Source of the DNA: Bilifractor sp002394235
GTDB taxonomy: Bacteria > Bacillota > Clostridia > Lachnospirales > Lachnospiraceae
NCBI RefSeq assembly: GCF_052118845.1
Contig: NZ_JBQKGJ010000006.1
Span: forward strand, 95,817 to 159,816
Reading direction: 5' to 3'
DNA: 64,000 nt
Within the stretch, counting starts at the first letter, position 1; every line of letters begins with the position of its first letter. Positions 50,146 through 58,469 of this stretch are shown here, piece by piece. Below the pieces are notes generated by a model. The model did not search any database. It had not been told where the DNA came from and was given only the letters and a program-made list of their open reading frames with translations. A program made the position numbers and the translations under genes.

Positions 50146-50290
50146 TATTGTAGAGTTTGGCTTACGGAGCAATCCGTAGCTTATACAATAACATAATCAG
50201 AACCATTTTTCGAAAACGCAGACGGGTCGCCTGCCGCGAAGCGCGCGTAAGAGACCGGATGCGAATGCCTGTAACGACGCGAATACCATG
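50146..50290 (+). repeat. Fragments of further structured-element copies
   Basis: ACGGAGCAATCCGTAGCTTA followed by TACA (about 50164-50187) is identical to the right end of copy 2. TTCGAAAACGCAGAC (50209-50223) through GAGACCGGATGCGAATGCCTGTA resembles arm 1 of copy 2 joined directly to the 3' side of arm 2, with the arms between deleted at the shared GCGA. With copy 3 this fills the 575-base gap between the CPBP protease and thioesterase genes, apart from the tRNA. Confidence 0.75.
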
Positions 50291-50304
50291 AAAGGAAGAA
50301 AACA

Positions 50305-51018
50305 ATGAAATATTATTATGAAGGAAGAGTCCGCTTCAGCGAAGTGGACGAAAATCAGCGCATGACTCCCTATACGATCCTGAATTATTTTCAGGACACC
50401 GCAACCTTTCATGGTGAGGACGCAGGGATTGGCATTGCTCATAACCGAAAGCAGGATCATGCATGGGTGATCGTGGACATGCAGGCACATATCTACCGAT
50501 ATGCCGGTTTCAACGAGAAGATCCGGGTAGGAACCTGGTCTCACGGATTCCGAAGCCTGATGGCGTCGCGTGATTTTTCCATGGAAAACGCTGACGGTGA
50601 GACACTGGTTCTCGCAACCTCGGACTGGGTATTTATGAATATGAAGACAGGAACACCGGAGGTAATTCCCGCGGAGCAGATCGAGGGATACGGATTCGAT
50701 CCATCGTGGAAGATTCCGGAAGATCTGGGCAGACGAAAGATCCGGATGCCCGAAAACGGGGAGGAACAGAAGAAAATCATAATCCGTGAAGAACATCTTG
50801 ATGTAAACGGCCACATGAACAATGCACAGTATGTGCGCCTCTCTAGGAGATTTCTTCCTGTCGGATTTGAGGTTCATCATCTTCGCGTCGAATGGATTCG
50901 GCAAGTCATGGAAGGCGATGTCATTGTTCCGATTGTAGGAAAACGGGATGGCAGCTTTTATGTACAGTTTAATGATGAACAGGGAGAGAAATACTTCATC
51001 TCTGAATTTTCGGAGTAA
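50305..51018 (+). CDS. Acyl-ACP thioesterase
   Basis: A FatA/FatB-like double hot-dog thioesterase, which releases fatty acids from acyl carrier protein. The 237-residue protein begins YYYEGRVRFSEVDENQRM, and the second hot-dog has HLDVNGHMNNAQYVR, containing the catalytic Asn-His set typical of this family. AAAGGAAG precedes the ATG. It is monocistronic or leads into cvfB. Bacterial members are common in gut anaerobes; chain-length preference cannot be read. Confidence 0.9.
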   Translation: MKYYYEGRVRFSEVDENQRMTPYTILNYFQDTATFHGEDAGIGIAHNRKQDHAWVIVDMQAHIYRYAGFNEKIRVGTWSHGFRSLMASRDFSMENADGETLVLATSDWVFMNMKTGTPEVIPAEQIEGYGFDPSWKIPEDLGRRKIRMPENGEEQKKIIIREEHLDVNGHMNNAQYVRLSRRFLPVGFEVHHLRVEWIRQVMEGDVIVPIVGKRDGSFYVQFNDEQGEKYFISEFSE

Positions 51019-51099
51019 TGAAACCGGTCTCCGGTTTCCCGAATGTGAAAATTATTGTCGCATGATTACAGGCTTCGGTTACAGAAAGGACGGAACAAC

Positions 51100-51942
51100 A
51101 TGTTGGAATTAGGAAAAAAACAGGTGCTGAGAGTGCTGAAGAGACAGGACTTCGGAGTATATCTCTCCGATGACCCGAAGGCTGGAAAGGAGCAGCAGGT
51201 GCTCCTGCCTGCCAGACAGGTGCCGGCTGGAGCGGAGATCGGCACCCCTGTCGAGGTATTTTTGTATCGGGATTCGAGTGACCGGCTGATTGCAACGACA
51301 AACACACCAAAGGTAGAACTCGGAGAGACTGCGGTTCTCAGGGTGAAGGAGACAACGCGCATCGGAGCGTTTCTTGACTGGGGGCTGGAAAAGGATCTTC
51401 TGCTCCCCTTCCATGAACAGACCTGCAGGGTCGAGAAAGACGACGATGTTCTGGTCGCTCTCTATATTGACAAGAGCGGGCGCCTTTGCGCGACAATGAA
51501 GGTCTATCACTATCTTCATACGGATTCCCCGTACAGTGTCGGCGATGTGGTGCAGGGAAGGGTATATGAACAGAGCAAAAACTTCGGCGTTTTTGTTGCC
51601 GTAGATGACAAATATTCCGCTCTCATCCCGAAAAAAGACGCGCAGGGAGAATTCCGGCCGGGAGAGATACTGAAGGTTCGGATCACACAGATCCGGGAGG
51701 ACGGAAAACTGACTGTCACGACCAAGCAGAAGGCTTATCTTCAGATGGATACGGACGCAGAGAGGATCGAAGAAGCCATCCGCGAGGAGGGAGGCGTTCT
51801 TCCGTTTGATGACAAAGCGGATCCTGAACTGATCAACAGCCGCTTTGGAATCTCAAAGGCTGCATTCAAGCGCGCGGTTGGTCATCTCCTGAAGGAGAGA
51901 AAAATACGGCTCGATGACGGACAGATTTATCTGAAAGAGTGA
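51100..51942 (+). CDS. cvfB: CvfB-like S1 RNA-binding protein
   Basis: A cytoplasmic RNA-binding protein of the CvfB/YitL family, linked in staphylococci to virulence gene expression. The 280-residue product has three S1-like domains (GKKQVLRVLKRQDFGVYLSD; VKETTRIGAFLDWGLEKDLL; DVVQGRVYEQSKNFGVFVAV) and a C-terminal winged helix (SRFGISKAAFKRAVGHLLKE). I choose ATG 51100 after AAAGGACGGA; the in-frame 51055 start lies upstream of this site. The dnaE start follows or overlaps its stop. Confidence 0.92.
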   Translation: MLELGKKQVLRVLKRQDFGVYLSDDPKAGKEQQVLLPARQVPAGAEIGTPVEVFLYRDSSDRLIATTNTPKVELGETAVLRVKETTRIGAFLDWGLEKDLLLPFHEQTCRVEKDDDVLVALYIDKSGRLCATMKVYHYLHTDSPYSVGDVVQGRVYEQSKNFGVFVAVDDKYSALIPKKDAQGEFRPGEILKVRITQIREDGKLTVTTKQKAYLQMDTDAERIEEAIREEGGVLPFDDKADPELINSRFGISKAAFKRAVGHLLKERKIRLDDGQIYLKE

Positions 51943-51947
51943 TCAGA

Positions 51948-54900
51948 ATGAGTTTTGTACATCTGCATGTTCATACGGAATACAGCCTGCTGGACGGATC
52001 GAATAAGATCCGGGATTATGTCGCCCGGGTAAAGGAGCTCGGCATGAATGCCGCTGCGATTACGGACCACGGGGTGATGTACGGCTGTATTCAGTTCTAC
52101 AAGGAGTGCATGGCCCAGGGAATAAAGCCCATCCTCGGGTGTGAGGTTTATGTAGCGCCCGGGTCAAGGTTTGACCGGGAACCTGCTGCCGGTGAGAATC
52201 GCTATTATCATCTGATCCTGCTGGCGGAGAACTTGCAGGGATATCACAATCTAATGAAAATTACCAGCCGGGGCTTTACAGAGGGCTTTTATTATAAGCC
52301 GAGAGTCGACCTGGAGCTTCTCAGAAAATATCACGAAGGGATCATCGCGCTTTCTGCCTGTCTGGCGGGAGAGGTTGCTTCCAACCTTGCAAGAAACCGT
52401 TACGAGGAGGCGAAAGCCGCAGCTCTCCGGTATGAGGATATTTTCGGAAGAGGCAATTTTTTTCTTGAACTGCAGGATCATGGAATTCCCGCGCAGAGAA
52501 TCGTAAATCCACAGCTGCTGCGGATGAGTGAGGAAACGGGCATTGAACTTGTGTGTACGAATGACTGTCATTACACAAGAGCGGAGGATGCCGATGCCCA
52601 TGACATTCTTCTGTGTATTCAGACTGGGAAAAAGGTCAGCGATGAAAACCGTCTGCGATATGAGGGCGGGCAGTATTATGTGAAGTCTGAGGAGGAGATG
52701 GCAGCTCTGTTTCCCTATGCCAGGCAGGCGCTTGACAATACCCAGAAGATTGCAGACAGATGCCAGGTGGAGATCCGTTTTCACGAGCTGAAGCTTCCGA
52801 AATACGAGGTGCCGGAGGGCTTTACTTCATGGACTTATCTTCATAAGCTGTGCTATGACGGCGCGGAACGGCTCTACCATCCGGTCACGCAGGAAATCCG
52901 CGACCGCCTGGAATATGAGCTGAATACAATCCGTACCATGGGGTACGTCGATTATTTTCTGATCGTCTGGGACTATGTTCATTTCGCGAAGGAGCACAAC
53001 ATTCCTGTCGGCCCTGGAAGAGGAAGCGCTGCGGGAAGCATGGTATCCTATACGATGGGAATCACGGAACTGGACCCACTGAAGTACAGTCTGCTTTTTG
53101 AACGTTTCCTGAATCCGGAGAGGGTATCCATGCCGGATATTGACGTGGATTTCGGGTTTGAACAGAGACAGGAGGTCATTGATTACGTCGTAAGAAAATA
53201 CCATAAGGATCGGGTGGTTCAGATCGTCACCTTTGGTACGATGGCAGCCCGAAATGCGATTCGGGACGTCGGCCGCGTTATGGACCTGCCCTATGCGCTC
53301 TGTGATGCCACCGCGAAGATGATACCGAATGAGTTAAACATCACGATTGACAAGGCACTGACGATGAATCCGGATCTGAAGAAGGCATACGACTCTGACG
53401 AACAGGTACATCATCTGATTGATATGGCGAGAAAGCTGGAGGGACTGCCAAGGCACACCTCCATGCATGCTGCGGGTGTGGTCATTTCATCCAGACCGGT
53501 AGACGAGTTTGTACCGCTCCAGAGAGCGGCGGATGGCACCATAACAACACAGTACAATATGACGGAGCTGGAGGAGCTCGGTCTTCTCAAAATGGACTTT
53601 CTCGGACTCCGGACGCTGACGGTGATTCAGGATGCCACAAATATGGCGGAGAGAAGAACCGGACTGAAAATTGATCTGCGAAAGGTTGATTATAATGATC
53701 CGAAGGTAATGAAGATGATCGGAGAGGGCCGGTGCGAGGGGGTGTTCCAGCTGGAGTCCGCGGGAATGACGAGCTTCATGAAGGAACTGAAGCCCACCTC
53801 TCTGGAGGACATCGTCGCGGGTGTGGCGCTTTATCGCCCGGGACCTATGGACTTTATTCCTGACTATATCAAAGGGAAAAAACACCCGGAACTGGTACGG
53901 TATGACACCCCACAGCTCGAGCCGATCCTGAAGTCCACCTATGGATGCATTATCTATCAGGAACAGGTCATCAACATCGTCCGCGAGCTCGCCGGCTATT
54001 CCTACGGAAGTGCTGACCTGCTGCGGCGGGCAATGTCAAAGAAAAAAATGCATGTCATGGAGGAGGAGCGCCAGAATTTTGTCTACGGCAACGAGGAGAA
54101 AGATATACCGGGCTGCATCCGCAACGGAATCGATGAACAGACAGCAAATAAAATCTATGATGAGATGATCGATTTTGCCAGGTACGCGTTCAATAAAAGC
54201 CACGCCGCATGTTACGCGGTTGTGACCTTTCAGACAGCGTGGCTGAAATGCTATTATCCGGTTGAGTTTATGGCTGCTCTGATGACTTCGGTCATCGACA
54301 ACGCGGGGAAATGTTCAGAATATATGCTGCACTGCAGGAAGATGGGAATTGAAATTCTCCCTCCGGATATTAACCGGAGCGAGAGCTCGTTCTCGGTGGA
54401 AGGCGGAAAGATCCGCTATGCCCTTTCGGCCGTGAAGGGAATCGGACGCCCGGTCATGGAGGCGATAGAAGCGGAACGGGCGCTGAATGGTCCGTTCAAG
54501 AGCCTGAGAGACTTTTGCGAGAGGCTCTCCGGCAGAGAAGTCAACAAGCGGACGCTGGAAAATTTCATCAAGGCAGGAGCCTTTGACTGCTTTGGCGGTA
54601 CCCGCAGGCAGTATATGCAGGTGTACAGTCTGATCCTGGATCAGGTCAGCCAGGACAAGAAGAATAACATGGCCGGCCAGATGACGCTCTTTGATTTCAT
54701 GGGCGAGGAGGCCGGAAAACAGTTTGAGATACGCCTGCCCGATGTCGGAGAATTTAACAAAGAGGAAAAACTTGCCTTTGAGAAGGAGGTGACCGGGATC
54801 TATATCAGCGGTCATCCTTTGGAGAAGTATGAGGAAAAGTGGAGAAAGAACATCACAGCGGTAACAACAGACTTCCTTCCGGACGAAGAGAGCGGGATCC

Positions 54901-55418
54901 CGAAGGTCGGAGACGGAAACCGGGTTACGGTAGGCGGTATGATCACCTCCAAGACGATCAAATACACAAAAACGAATCAGACGATGGCGTTTCTGACGCT
55001 GGAAGATCTTCTCGGCACAATGGAAATCATCGTATTTCCAAAAAGCTATGAGCAGTATTCAGGTATGGTTGATACTGACGCAAAGGTATTCATCCGCGGC
55101 AGGGTTTCTGTAGAAGAAGACCGGCCCAGCAAGCTCATTTTAGAAAGAGTGATTCCCTTTTCTGAGGTTCCGGCCGAGATCTGGATTCGCTTTCCGGACA
55201 GAGATGCCTTTGAACAGGCGGAGAAGGATATCCGGGATATTGCCGCGCCTTTCCCCGGAACGGACCGGGTCATTGTCTATCTGGAGAAAGAACGCGCGAT
55301 GAAGAGGATGAACTGTTTTACTGACGCGGAAGATGCCGGAGGAGTTCTCGTCACTTTGAAGCAAAAATTCGGCGGTGACAACGTGAAAGTTGTTGAAAAG
55401 CGCATTGAAATGCAATAG
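51948..55418 (+). CDS. dnaE: DNA polymerase III subunit alpha, DnaE type
   Basis: A replicative family C polymerase. The product of 1156 residues starts with the PHP domain (FVHLHVHTEYSLLDG), followed by the polymerase core with VGPGRGSAAGS and catalytic aspartates in MPDIDVDFGF and in KMDFLGLRTLT. A helix-hairpin-helix region (KRTLENFIKAGAFDCFGG) and a C-terminal OB fold (VTVGGMITSKTIKYTKTNQT) follow. It lacks the 3'-5' exonuclease domain of PolC, so it is the DnaE form. ATG 51948 is chosen; a GTG at 51939 overlaps the cvfB stop. No terminator is evident before pfkA. Confidence 0.97.
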   Translation: MSFVHLHVHTEYSLLDGSNKIRDYVARVKELGMNAAAITDHGVMYGCIQFYKECMAQGIKPILGCEVYVAPGSRFDREPAAGENRYYHLILLAENLQGYHNLMKITSRGFTEGFYYKPRVDLELLRKYHEGIIALSACLAGEVASNLARNRYEEAKAAALRYEDIFGRGNFFLELQDHGIPAQRIVNPQLLRMSEETGIELVCTNDCHYTRAEDADAHDILLCIQTGKKVSDENRLRYEGGQYYVKSEEEMAALFPYARQALDNTQKIADRCQVEIRFHELKLPKYEVPEGFTSWTYLHKLCYDGAERLYHPVTQEIRDRLEYELNTIRTMGYVDYFLIVWDYVHFAKEHNIPVGPGRGSAAGSMVSYTMGITELDPLKYSLLFERFLNPERVSMPDIDVDFGFEQRQEVIDYVVRKYHKDRVVQIVTFGTMAARNAIRDVGRVMDLPYALCDATAKMIPNELNITIDKALTMNPDLKKAYDSDEQVHHLIDMARKLEGLPRHTSMHAAGVVISSRPVDEFVPLQRAADGTITTQYNMTELEELGLLKMDFLGLRTLTVIQDATNMAERRTGLKIDLRKVDYNDPKVMKMIGEGRCEGVFQLESAGMTSFMKELKPTSLEDIVAGVALYRPGPMDFIPDYIKGKKHPELVRYDTPQLEPILKSTYGCIIYQEQVINIVRELAGYSYGSADLLRRAMSKKKMHVMEEERQNFVYGNEEKDIPGCIRNGIDEQTANKIYDEMIDFARYAFNKSHAACYAVVTFQTAWLKCYYPVEFMAALMTSVIDNAGKCSEYMLHCRKMGIEILPPDINRSESSFSVEGGKIRYALSAVKGIGRPVMEAIEAERALNGPFKSLRDFCERLSGREVNKRTLENFIKAGAFDCFGGTRRQYMQVYSLILDQVSQDKKNNMAGQMTLFDFMGEEAGKQFEIRLPDVGEFNKEEKLAFEKEVTGIYISGHPLEKYEEKWRKNITAVTTDFLPDEESGIPKVGDGNRVTVGGMITSKTIKYTKTNQTMAFLTLEDLLGTMEIIVFPKSYEQYSGMVDTDAKVFIRGRVSVEEDRPSKLILERVIPFSEVPAEIWIRFPDRDAFEQAEKDIRDIAAPFPGTDRVIVYLEKERAMKRMNCFTDAEDAGGVLVTLKQKFGGDNVKVVEKRIEMQ

Positions 55419-55569
55419 AATTTGCATTAAAATATAACATGCTTGGGCAGACATTGGCCTTTTTCCGGTCTATCGCCGGAACAGGGACGTATGGGCAGCC
55501 CGGAAATCAGGAATTACAGTTATTCTGATACATCGAATACATCTAATGTGTAGAATCGGAGGAACGATA

Positions 55570-56562
55570 ATGGCAGAAAGTAAAGTCAAAACAATAGGTA
55601 TCCTTACCAGTGGCGGTGACGCGCCGGGCATGAACGCGGCGGTTCGTGCGGCTACCCGTCGTGCGATCGGCAAGGGGCTTAAGGTTAAGGGAATCCTGAA
55701 AGGGTATGAAGGACTGATCAACGAAGAAATTGTTGACCTGAATGCCAAGGACGTTTCTGATATTATCGGAAAGGGCGGCACAATTCTGTATTCTGCGCGT
55801 TGTGCAGAGATGCGCACTGACGAGGGAATTGACAAGGCAGTTGCCACATGCAATAAATACGGGATTGACGGACTGGTTGTTGTAGGCGGCGACGGTTCCT
55901 TCGCGGGAGCCCAGAAGCTTGCGGACAAGGGGATCAATGCCATTGGTGTCCCTGGAACCATCGATCTGGACATAGCCTGCACAGAGTACACGATCGGTTT
56001 TGATACTGCGGTGAATACGGCGATGGAAGCCATCGATAAGGTACGCGATACCTCGACCTCTCATGAGAGGTGTTCGATCATCGAGGTAATGGGAAGAAAT
56101 GCGGGCTATATTGCACTCTGGTGCGGTATTGCATCCGGAGCAGAGGACGTTCTTCTGCCGGAGAAATACGATTACGACGAGCAGACAATTATCAATCATA
56201 TCATTGAGACCCGTAAGAAGGGCAAAAAACACCATATCATCATCAATGCAGAGGGAATCGGACACTCACAGGCTATGGCAAAGCGGATCGAGGCAGCTAC
56301 CGGAATCGGGACACGTGCCACCATCCTCGGCCATATGCAGCGTGGAGGAAGCCCGAGCTGTAAGGACAGAATGTACGCTACCATCATGGGAGCATACGCG
56401 GTGGATCTGCTTATCAGTGGAAAGACTAAGAGAGTTGTTGCATACAAGAACGGACAGTTTGTCGATTTCGATATCAATGAAGCACTTGCGATGAAGAAGT
56501 CTCTGTCTGAATATGAGGTTGAGCTTGCCAAGACCCTTTCTTATAACTATGTCATGAAATAA
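55570..56562 (+). CDS. pfkA: 6-phosphofructokinase (ATP type)
   Basis: PfkA commits fructose 6-phosphate to glycolysis. The 330-residue protein has GILTSGGDAPGMNAAVRA, GGDGS at 106-110 (Gly rather than Asp, pointing to ATP instead of pyrophosphate), and PGTIDLDIACTEYTIGFDTA at about 128-147. The usual TIDND is TIDLD here: both aspartates, including the catalytic one, are kept but the Asn is Leu. MGRNAGYIAL and a C-terminal 'HMQRGGSPSC' substrate loop are normal. GGAGGAA precedes the ATG at 55570. The 3' end including the stop is duplicated just downstream. Confidence 0.95.
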   Translation: MAESKVKTIGILTSGGDAPGMNAAVRAATRRAIGKGLKVKGILKGYEGLINEEIVDLNAKDVSDIIGKGGTILYSARCAEMRTDEGIDKAVATCNKYGIDGLVVVGGDGSFAGAQKLADKGINAIGVPGTIDLDIACTEYTIGFDTAVNTAMEAIDKVRDTSTSHERCSIIEVMGRNAGYIALWCGIASGAEDVLLPEKYDYDEQTIINHIIETRKKGKKHHIIINAEGIGHSQAMAKRIEAATGIGTRATILGHMQRGGSPSCKDRMYATIMGAYAVDLLISGKTKRVVAYKNGQFVDFDINEALAMKKSLSEYEVELAKTLSYNYVMK

Positions 56563-56619
56563 CAGGCGCATAGCTTATGAATTTATGTCATGAAATAACA
56601 GGCGTATAGCTTATGGATT
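56548..56619 (+). repeat. 36-bp tandem duplication spanning the pfkA stop codon
   Basis: The unit TATGTCATGAAATAACAGGC followed by GYATAGCTTATGRATT occurs at 56548 and again at 56584, with only two differences. The first copy supplies the last codons and stop of pfkA. Confidence 0.95.
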
Positions 56620-56624
56620 GCAGG

Positions 56625-56686
56625 GGCTGCCACGCGAAATGCGGAGAGAGATCTCTTCCGGACCCATTTCGTGTGGCGGCCTTTTT
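56625..56686 (+). terminator. Strong intrinsic terminator of pfkA
   Basis: GGCTGCCACGCGAAATG (56625-56641) pairs with CATTTCGTGTGGCGGCC (56665-56681) with two wobble pairs, followed by TTTTT. An inner palindrome (GAGAGATCTCTT) extends it. The rest of the 453-base gap to the next gene holds repeat copy D and nothing else I can name. Confidence 0.95.
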
Positions 56687-56780
56687 GCATTCCGTGCGGG
56701 AACTCATGATAAAAGCGCTGTGACCCGCAATTGATGCAGCCATAGCAGAATATTCATTCTTTGCCGGACAGAGTGCTGTT

Positions 56781-56879
56781 TAATTACGCGAACAGTGAGC
56801 CGCAGCCGAATGCGAAGTATTCGTGTGCGGCGAGCGTCGTGATAGCGAGATAAACTCGCACAGCGTGTTTTATCTCGTT
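56781..56879 (+). repeat. Dispersed 100-bp two-hairpin repeat, copy D
   Basis: Starts TAATTACGCGAACAGTGAG and ends TTTTATCTCGTT. Relative to copy C it has one A deleted (GATAAACTCG) and three substitutions. It stands 95 bases after the pfkA terminator and 137 bases before the methyltransferase gene. Confidence 0.96.
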
Positions 56880-57015
56880 GCCCGGATCAATTGATGTACC
56901 GGGTACGACTTTATGAATTGCCACCTTGTAAAATAATTGGCCTGATATTTTCTGAATGTTTTACCAGATTCCAAAATATTACATTAATTTTGACAGAACA
57001 GAGAAGCGGGAGAAG

Positions 57016-57798
57016 ATGACGGTGATCACCAGTATAACAAATGCCCATGTTAAGAGAATAATCCAATTAAATAATAAATCCAGGGCCCGCAGAGAGGAAC
57101 ATTGCTTCATTGCGGAGGGCCTTAAGCTTTTTCGGGAAACCCCGGAAAAGCTGCGGAAAAATGTATTTGTTTCCGAAACATTTTTGAATGAACACAGATC
57201 AGACGATACTTTGAAGGGAATCTCGTTTGAAACCGTCTCAGACCCGGTTTTTGAACGAATGTGTGATACGAAGACACCTCAGGGCATACTGACGGTTGCC
57301 GGTATGCCGGAGTACACACGGGAACAGCTTCTCGGAGGATCCGGACGTGCATCTCTCGTGATGATTCTGGAGGACCTTCAGGACCCGGGGAATCTCGGAA
57401 CAATCCTTCGAACTGCAGAAGGAGCCGGCGTAAGCGGAATCTTTATGAGCAGCAGGACTGCGGATGTATTTCAGCCCAAGGTGATCCGGTCTACAATGGG
57501 ATCAATTTACAGGGTTCCGTTCCGCAGAGAAGACGACCTCGCAGATGTCTGCAGCTGGCTGAAGGAGAAGCGGGTGAAGATTTTTGCCGCTCATCTCAAG
57601 GGGAAAAATACCTATCGCGGCGAAGATTACACCGGCGGAACTGCCTTTCTGATCGGAAATGAGGGAAACGGTCTCAGCGATCAGCTTTCCGCAAAGGCTG
57701 ATGTGCTGATCCGGATCCCTATGGAGGGAAAGGTAGAATCTCTGAATGCGGCTGTCGCGTCCGCTCTTTTGATGTATGCGGCGCATGATCAGAGATGA
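57016..57798 (+). CDS. TrmH/SpoU-family RNA 2'-O-ribose methyltransferase
   Basis: A SPOUT-class methyltransferase that methylates ribose in rRNA or tRNA. An N-terminal substrate-binding domain (NAHVKRIIQLNNKSRARREE) precedes the knotted catalytic domain with motif 1 LEDLQDPGNLGTILRTAEG, motif 2 FLIGNEGNGLS and motif 3 IPMEGKVESLNAAVASALL. I choose ATG 57016 after GGGAGAAG (260 residues); an in-frame ATG at 56956 lacks a ribosome-binding site. The target nucleotide is unknown. Confidence 0.92.
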   Translation: MTVITSITNAHVKRIIQLNNKSRARREEHCFIAEGLKLFRETPEKLRKNVFVSETFLNEHRSDDTLKGISFETVSDPVFERMCDTKTPQGILTVAGMPEYTREQLLGGSGRASLVMILEDLQDPGNLGTILRTAEGAGVSGIFMSSRTADVFQPKVIRSTMGSIYRVPFRREDDLADVCSWLKEKRVKIFAAHLKGKNTYRGEDYTGGTAFLIGNEGNGLSDQLSAKADVLIRIPMEGKVESLNAAVASALLMYAAHDQR

Positions 57799-57912
57799 CG
57801 GAACCCATCCCGCCCTGTGTGACTTAGAAACAGAAGTTTCATCTCGCAGGGCGAGGCAGATTTTTATCCATATGATTCATATCTCTTTCAGAAAACTTGC
57901 CTGAATCATCCG

Positions 57913-58072
57913 GTCTCTTTTTCAACTCGGGAAAATGCTGCAATCCGCAGACCTCTTTTCAATTCCCGAGAATACGCAATCCGCAGACCTCTTTTTCAAT
58001 TCCGAAAATGCTGCAATCCGCAGATCTCTTTTCAATACCGAAAATGCTGTAATCCGCAGATCTCTTTTGAAT
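57913..58072. repeat. 36-38 bp tandem repeat downstream of the SpoU methyltransferase gene
   Basis: About four units of GAAAATGCTGCAATCCGCAG then AYCTCTTTTCAATWCC lie in tandem; one is shortened (GAGAATACGCAATCCGCAG). CTGCAATCCGCAG is itself nearly palindromic. The remaining parts of this 671-base gap hold a promoter and a structured leader, listed separately. Confidence 0.9.
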
Positions 58073-58249
58073 CCTGATAATACTTTGTCGTAATAATTAC
58101 TCCCATCAATACCGGCAGATATAAGCAGATGATATGTCTGACAAAAAGGACAAACACGCAAATATATCTGATGTTATATCCAATATATCTACATAAAACC
58201 GGCGTATTCTGAATTAATCATATCAAAACCCGGCCGTTTTTTGGACGGC

Positions 58250-58278
58250 TTGACAAGCAAAAACCGCAATGCTATAAT
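58250..58278 (+). promoter_or_regulatory. Near-consensus sigma-A promoter of the SleB-like hydrolase gene
   Basis: TTGACA (58250-58255), a 17-base spacer and TATAAT (58273-58278): both boxes are perfect. Transcription would start near 58285, leaving a 5' leader of about 185 nucleotides. Confidence 0.9.
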
Positions 58279-58380
58279 GCCGAACTTGTAGTTGGTTTCC
58301 ATTTTGTAACAAATATTAACAAATATGAAATAATCTTAAATCTGATTTCAATATTATGAGCAGATTTCCGTGAGCCGGAG

Positions 58381-58464
58381 CTGTGGCGAAAGACGAGGGG
58401 GATGCGTCTGTCGGGGCCGGCCAAGCCGGGATTTATTCCGGAGATTATCTCATTCCACAGGAGG
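58381..58464 (+). promoter_or_regulatory. Structured leader, candidate cis-regulatory RNA
   Basis: CTGTGG (58381-58386) can pair with CCACAG (58455-58460), whose last bases are part of the ribosome-binding site AGGAGG (58459-58464). Inside lie three hairpins: AGACG/CGTCT (58391-58409), CCGGC-CAA-GCCGG (58417-58429) and GAGA-TTA-TCTC (58441-58451). CCGGGATTTATTCCGG offers an alternative to the second. It does not match any riboswitch consensus I can recall. Confidence 0.45.
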
Positions 58465-58469
58465 ATTTT

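Noticed and set aside
57913..58072. CRISPR array
   Set aside because: The units are contiguous and degenerate with no unique spacers, and no cas genes are present.
57922..58161. 79-residue minus-strand frame with KRSADC repeats
   Set aside because: It is a translation of the 36-38 bp tandem repeat with no start signal.
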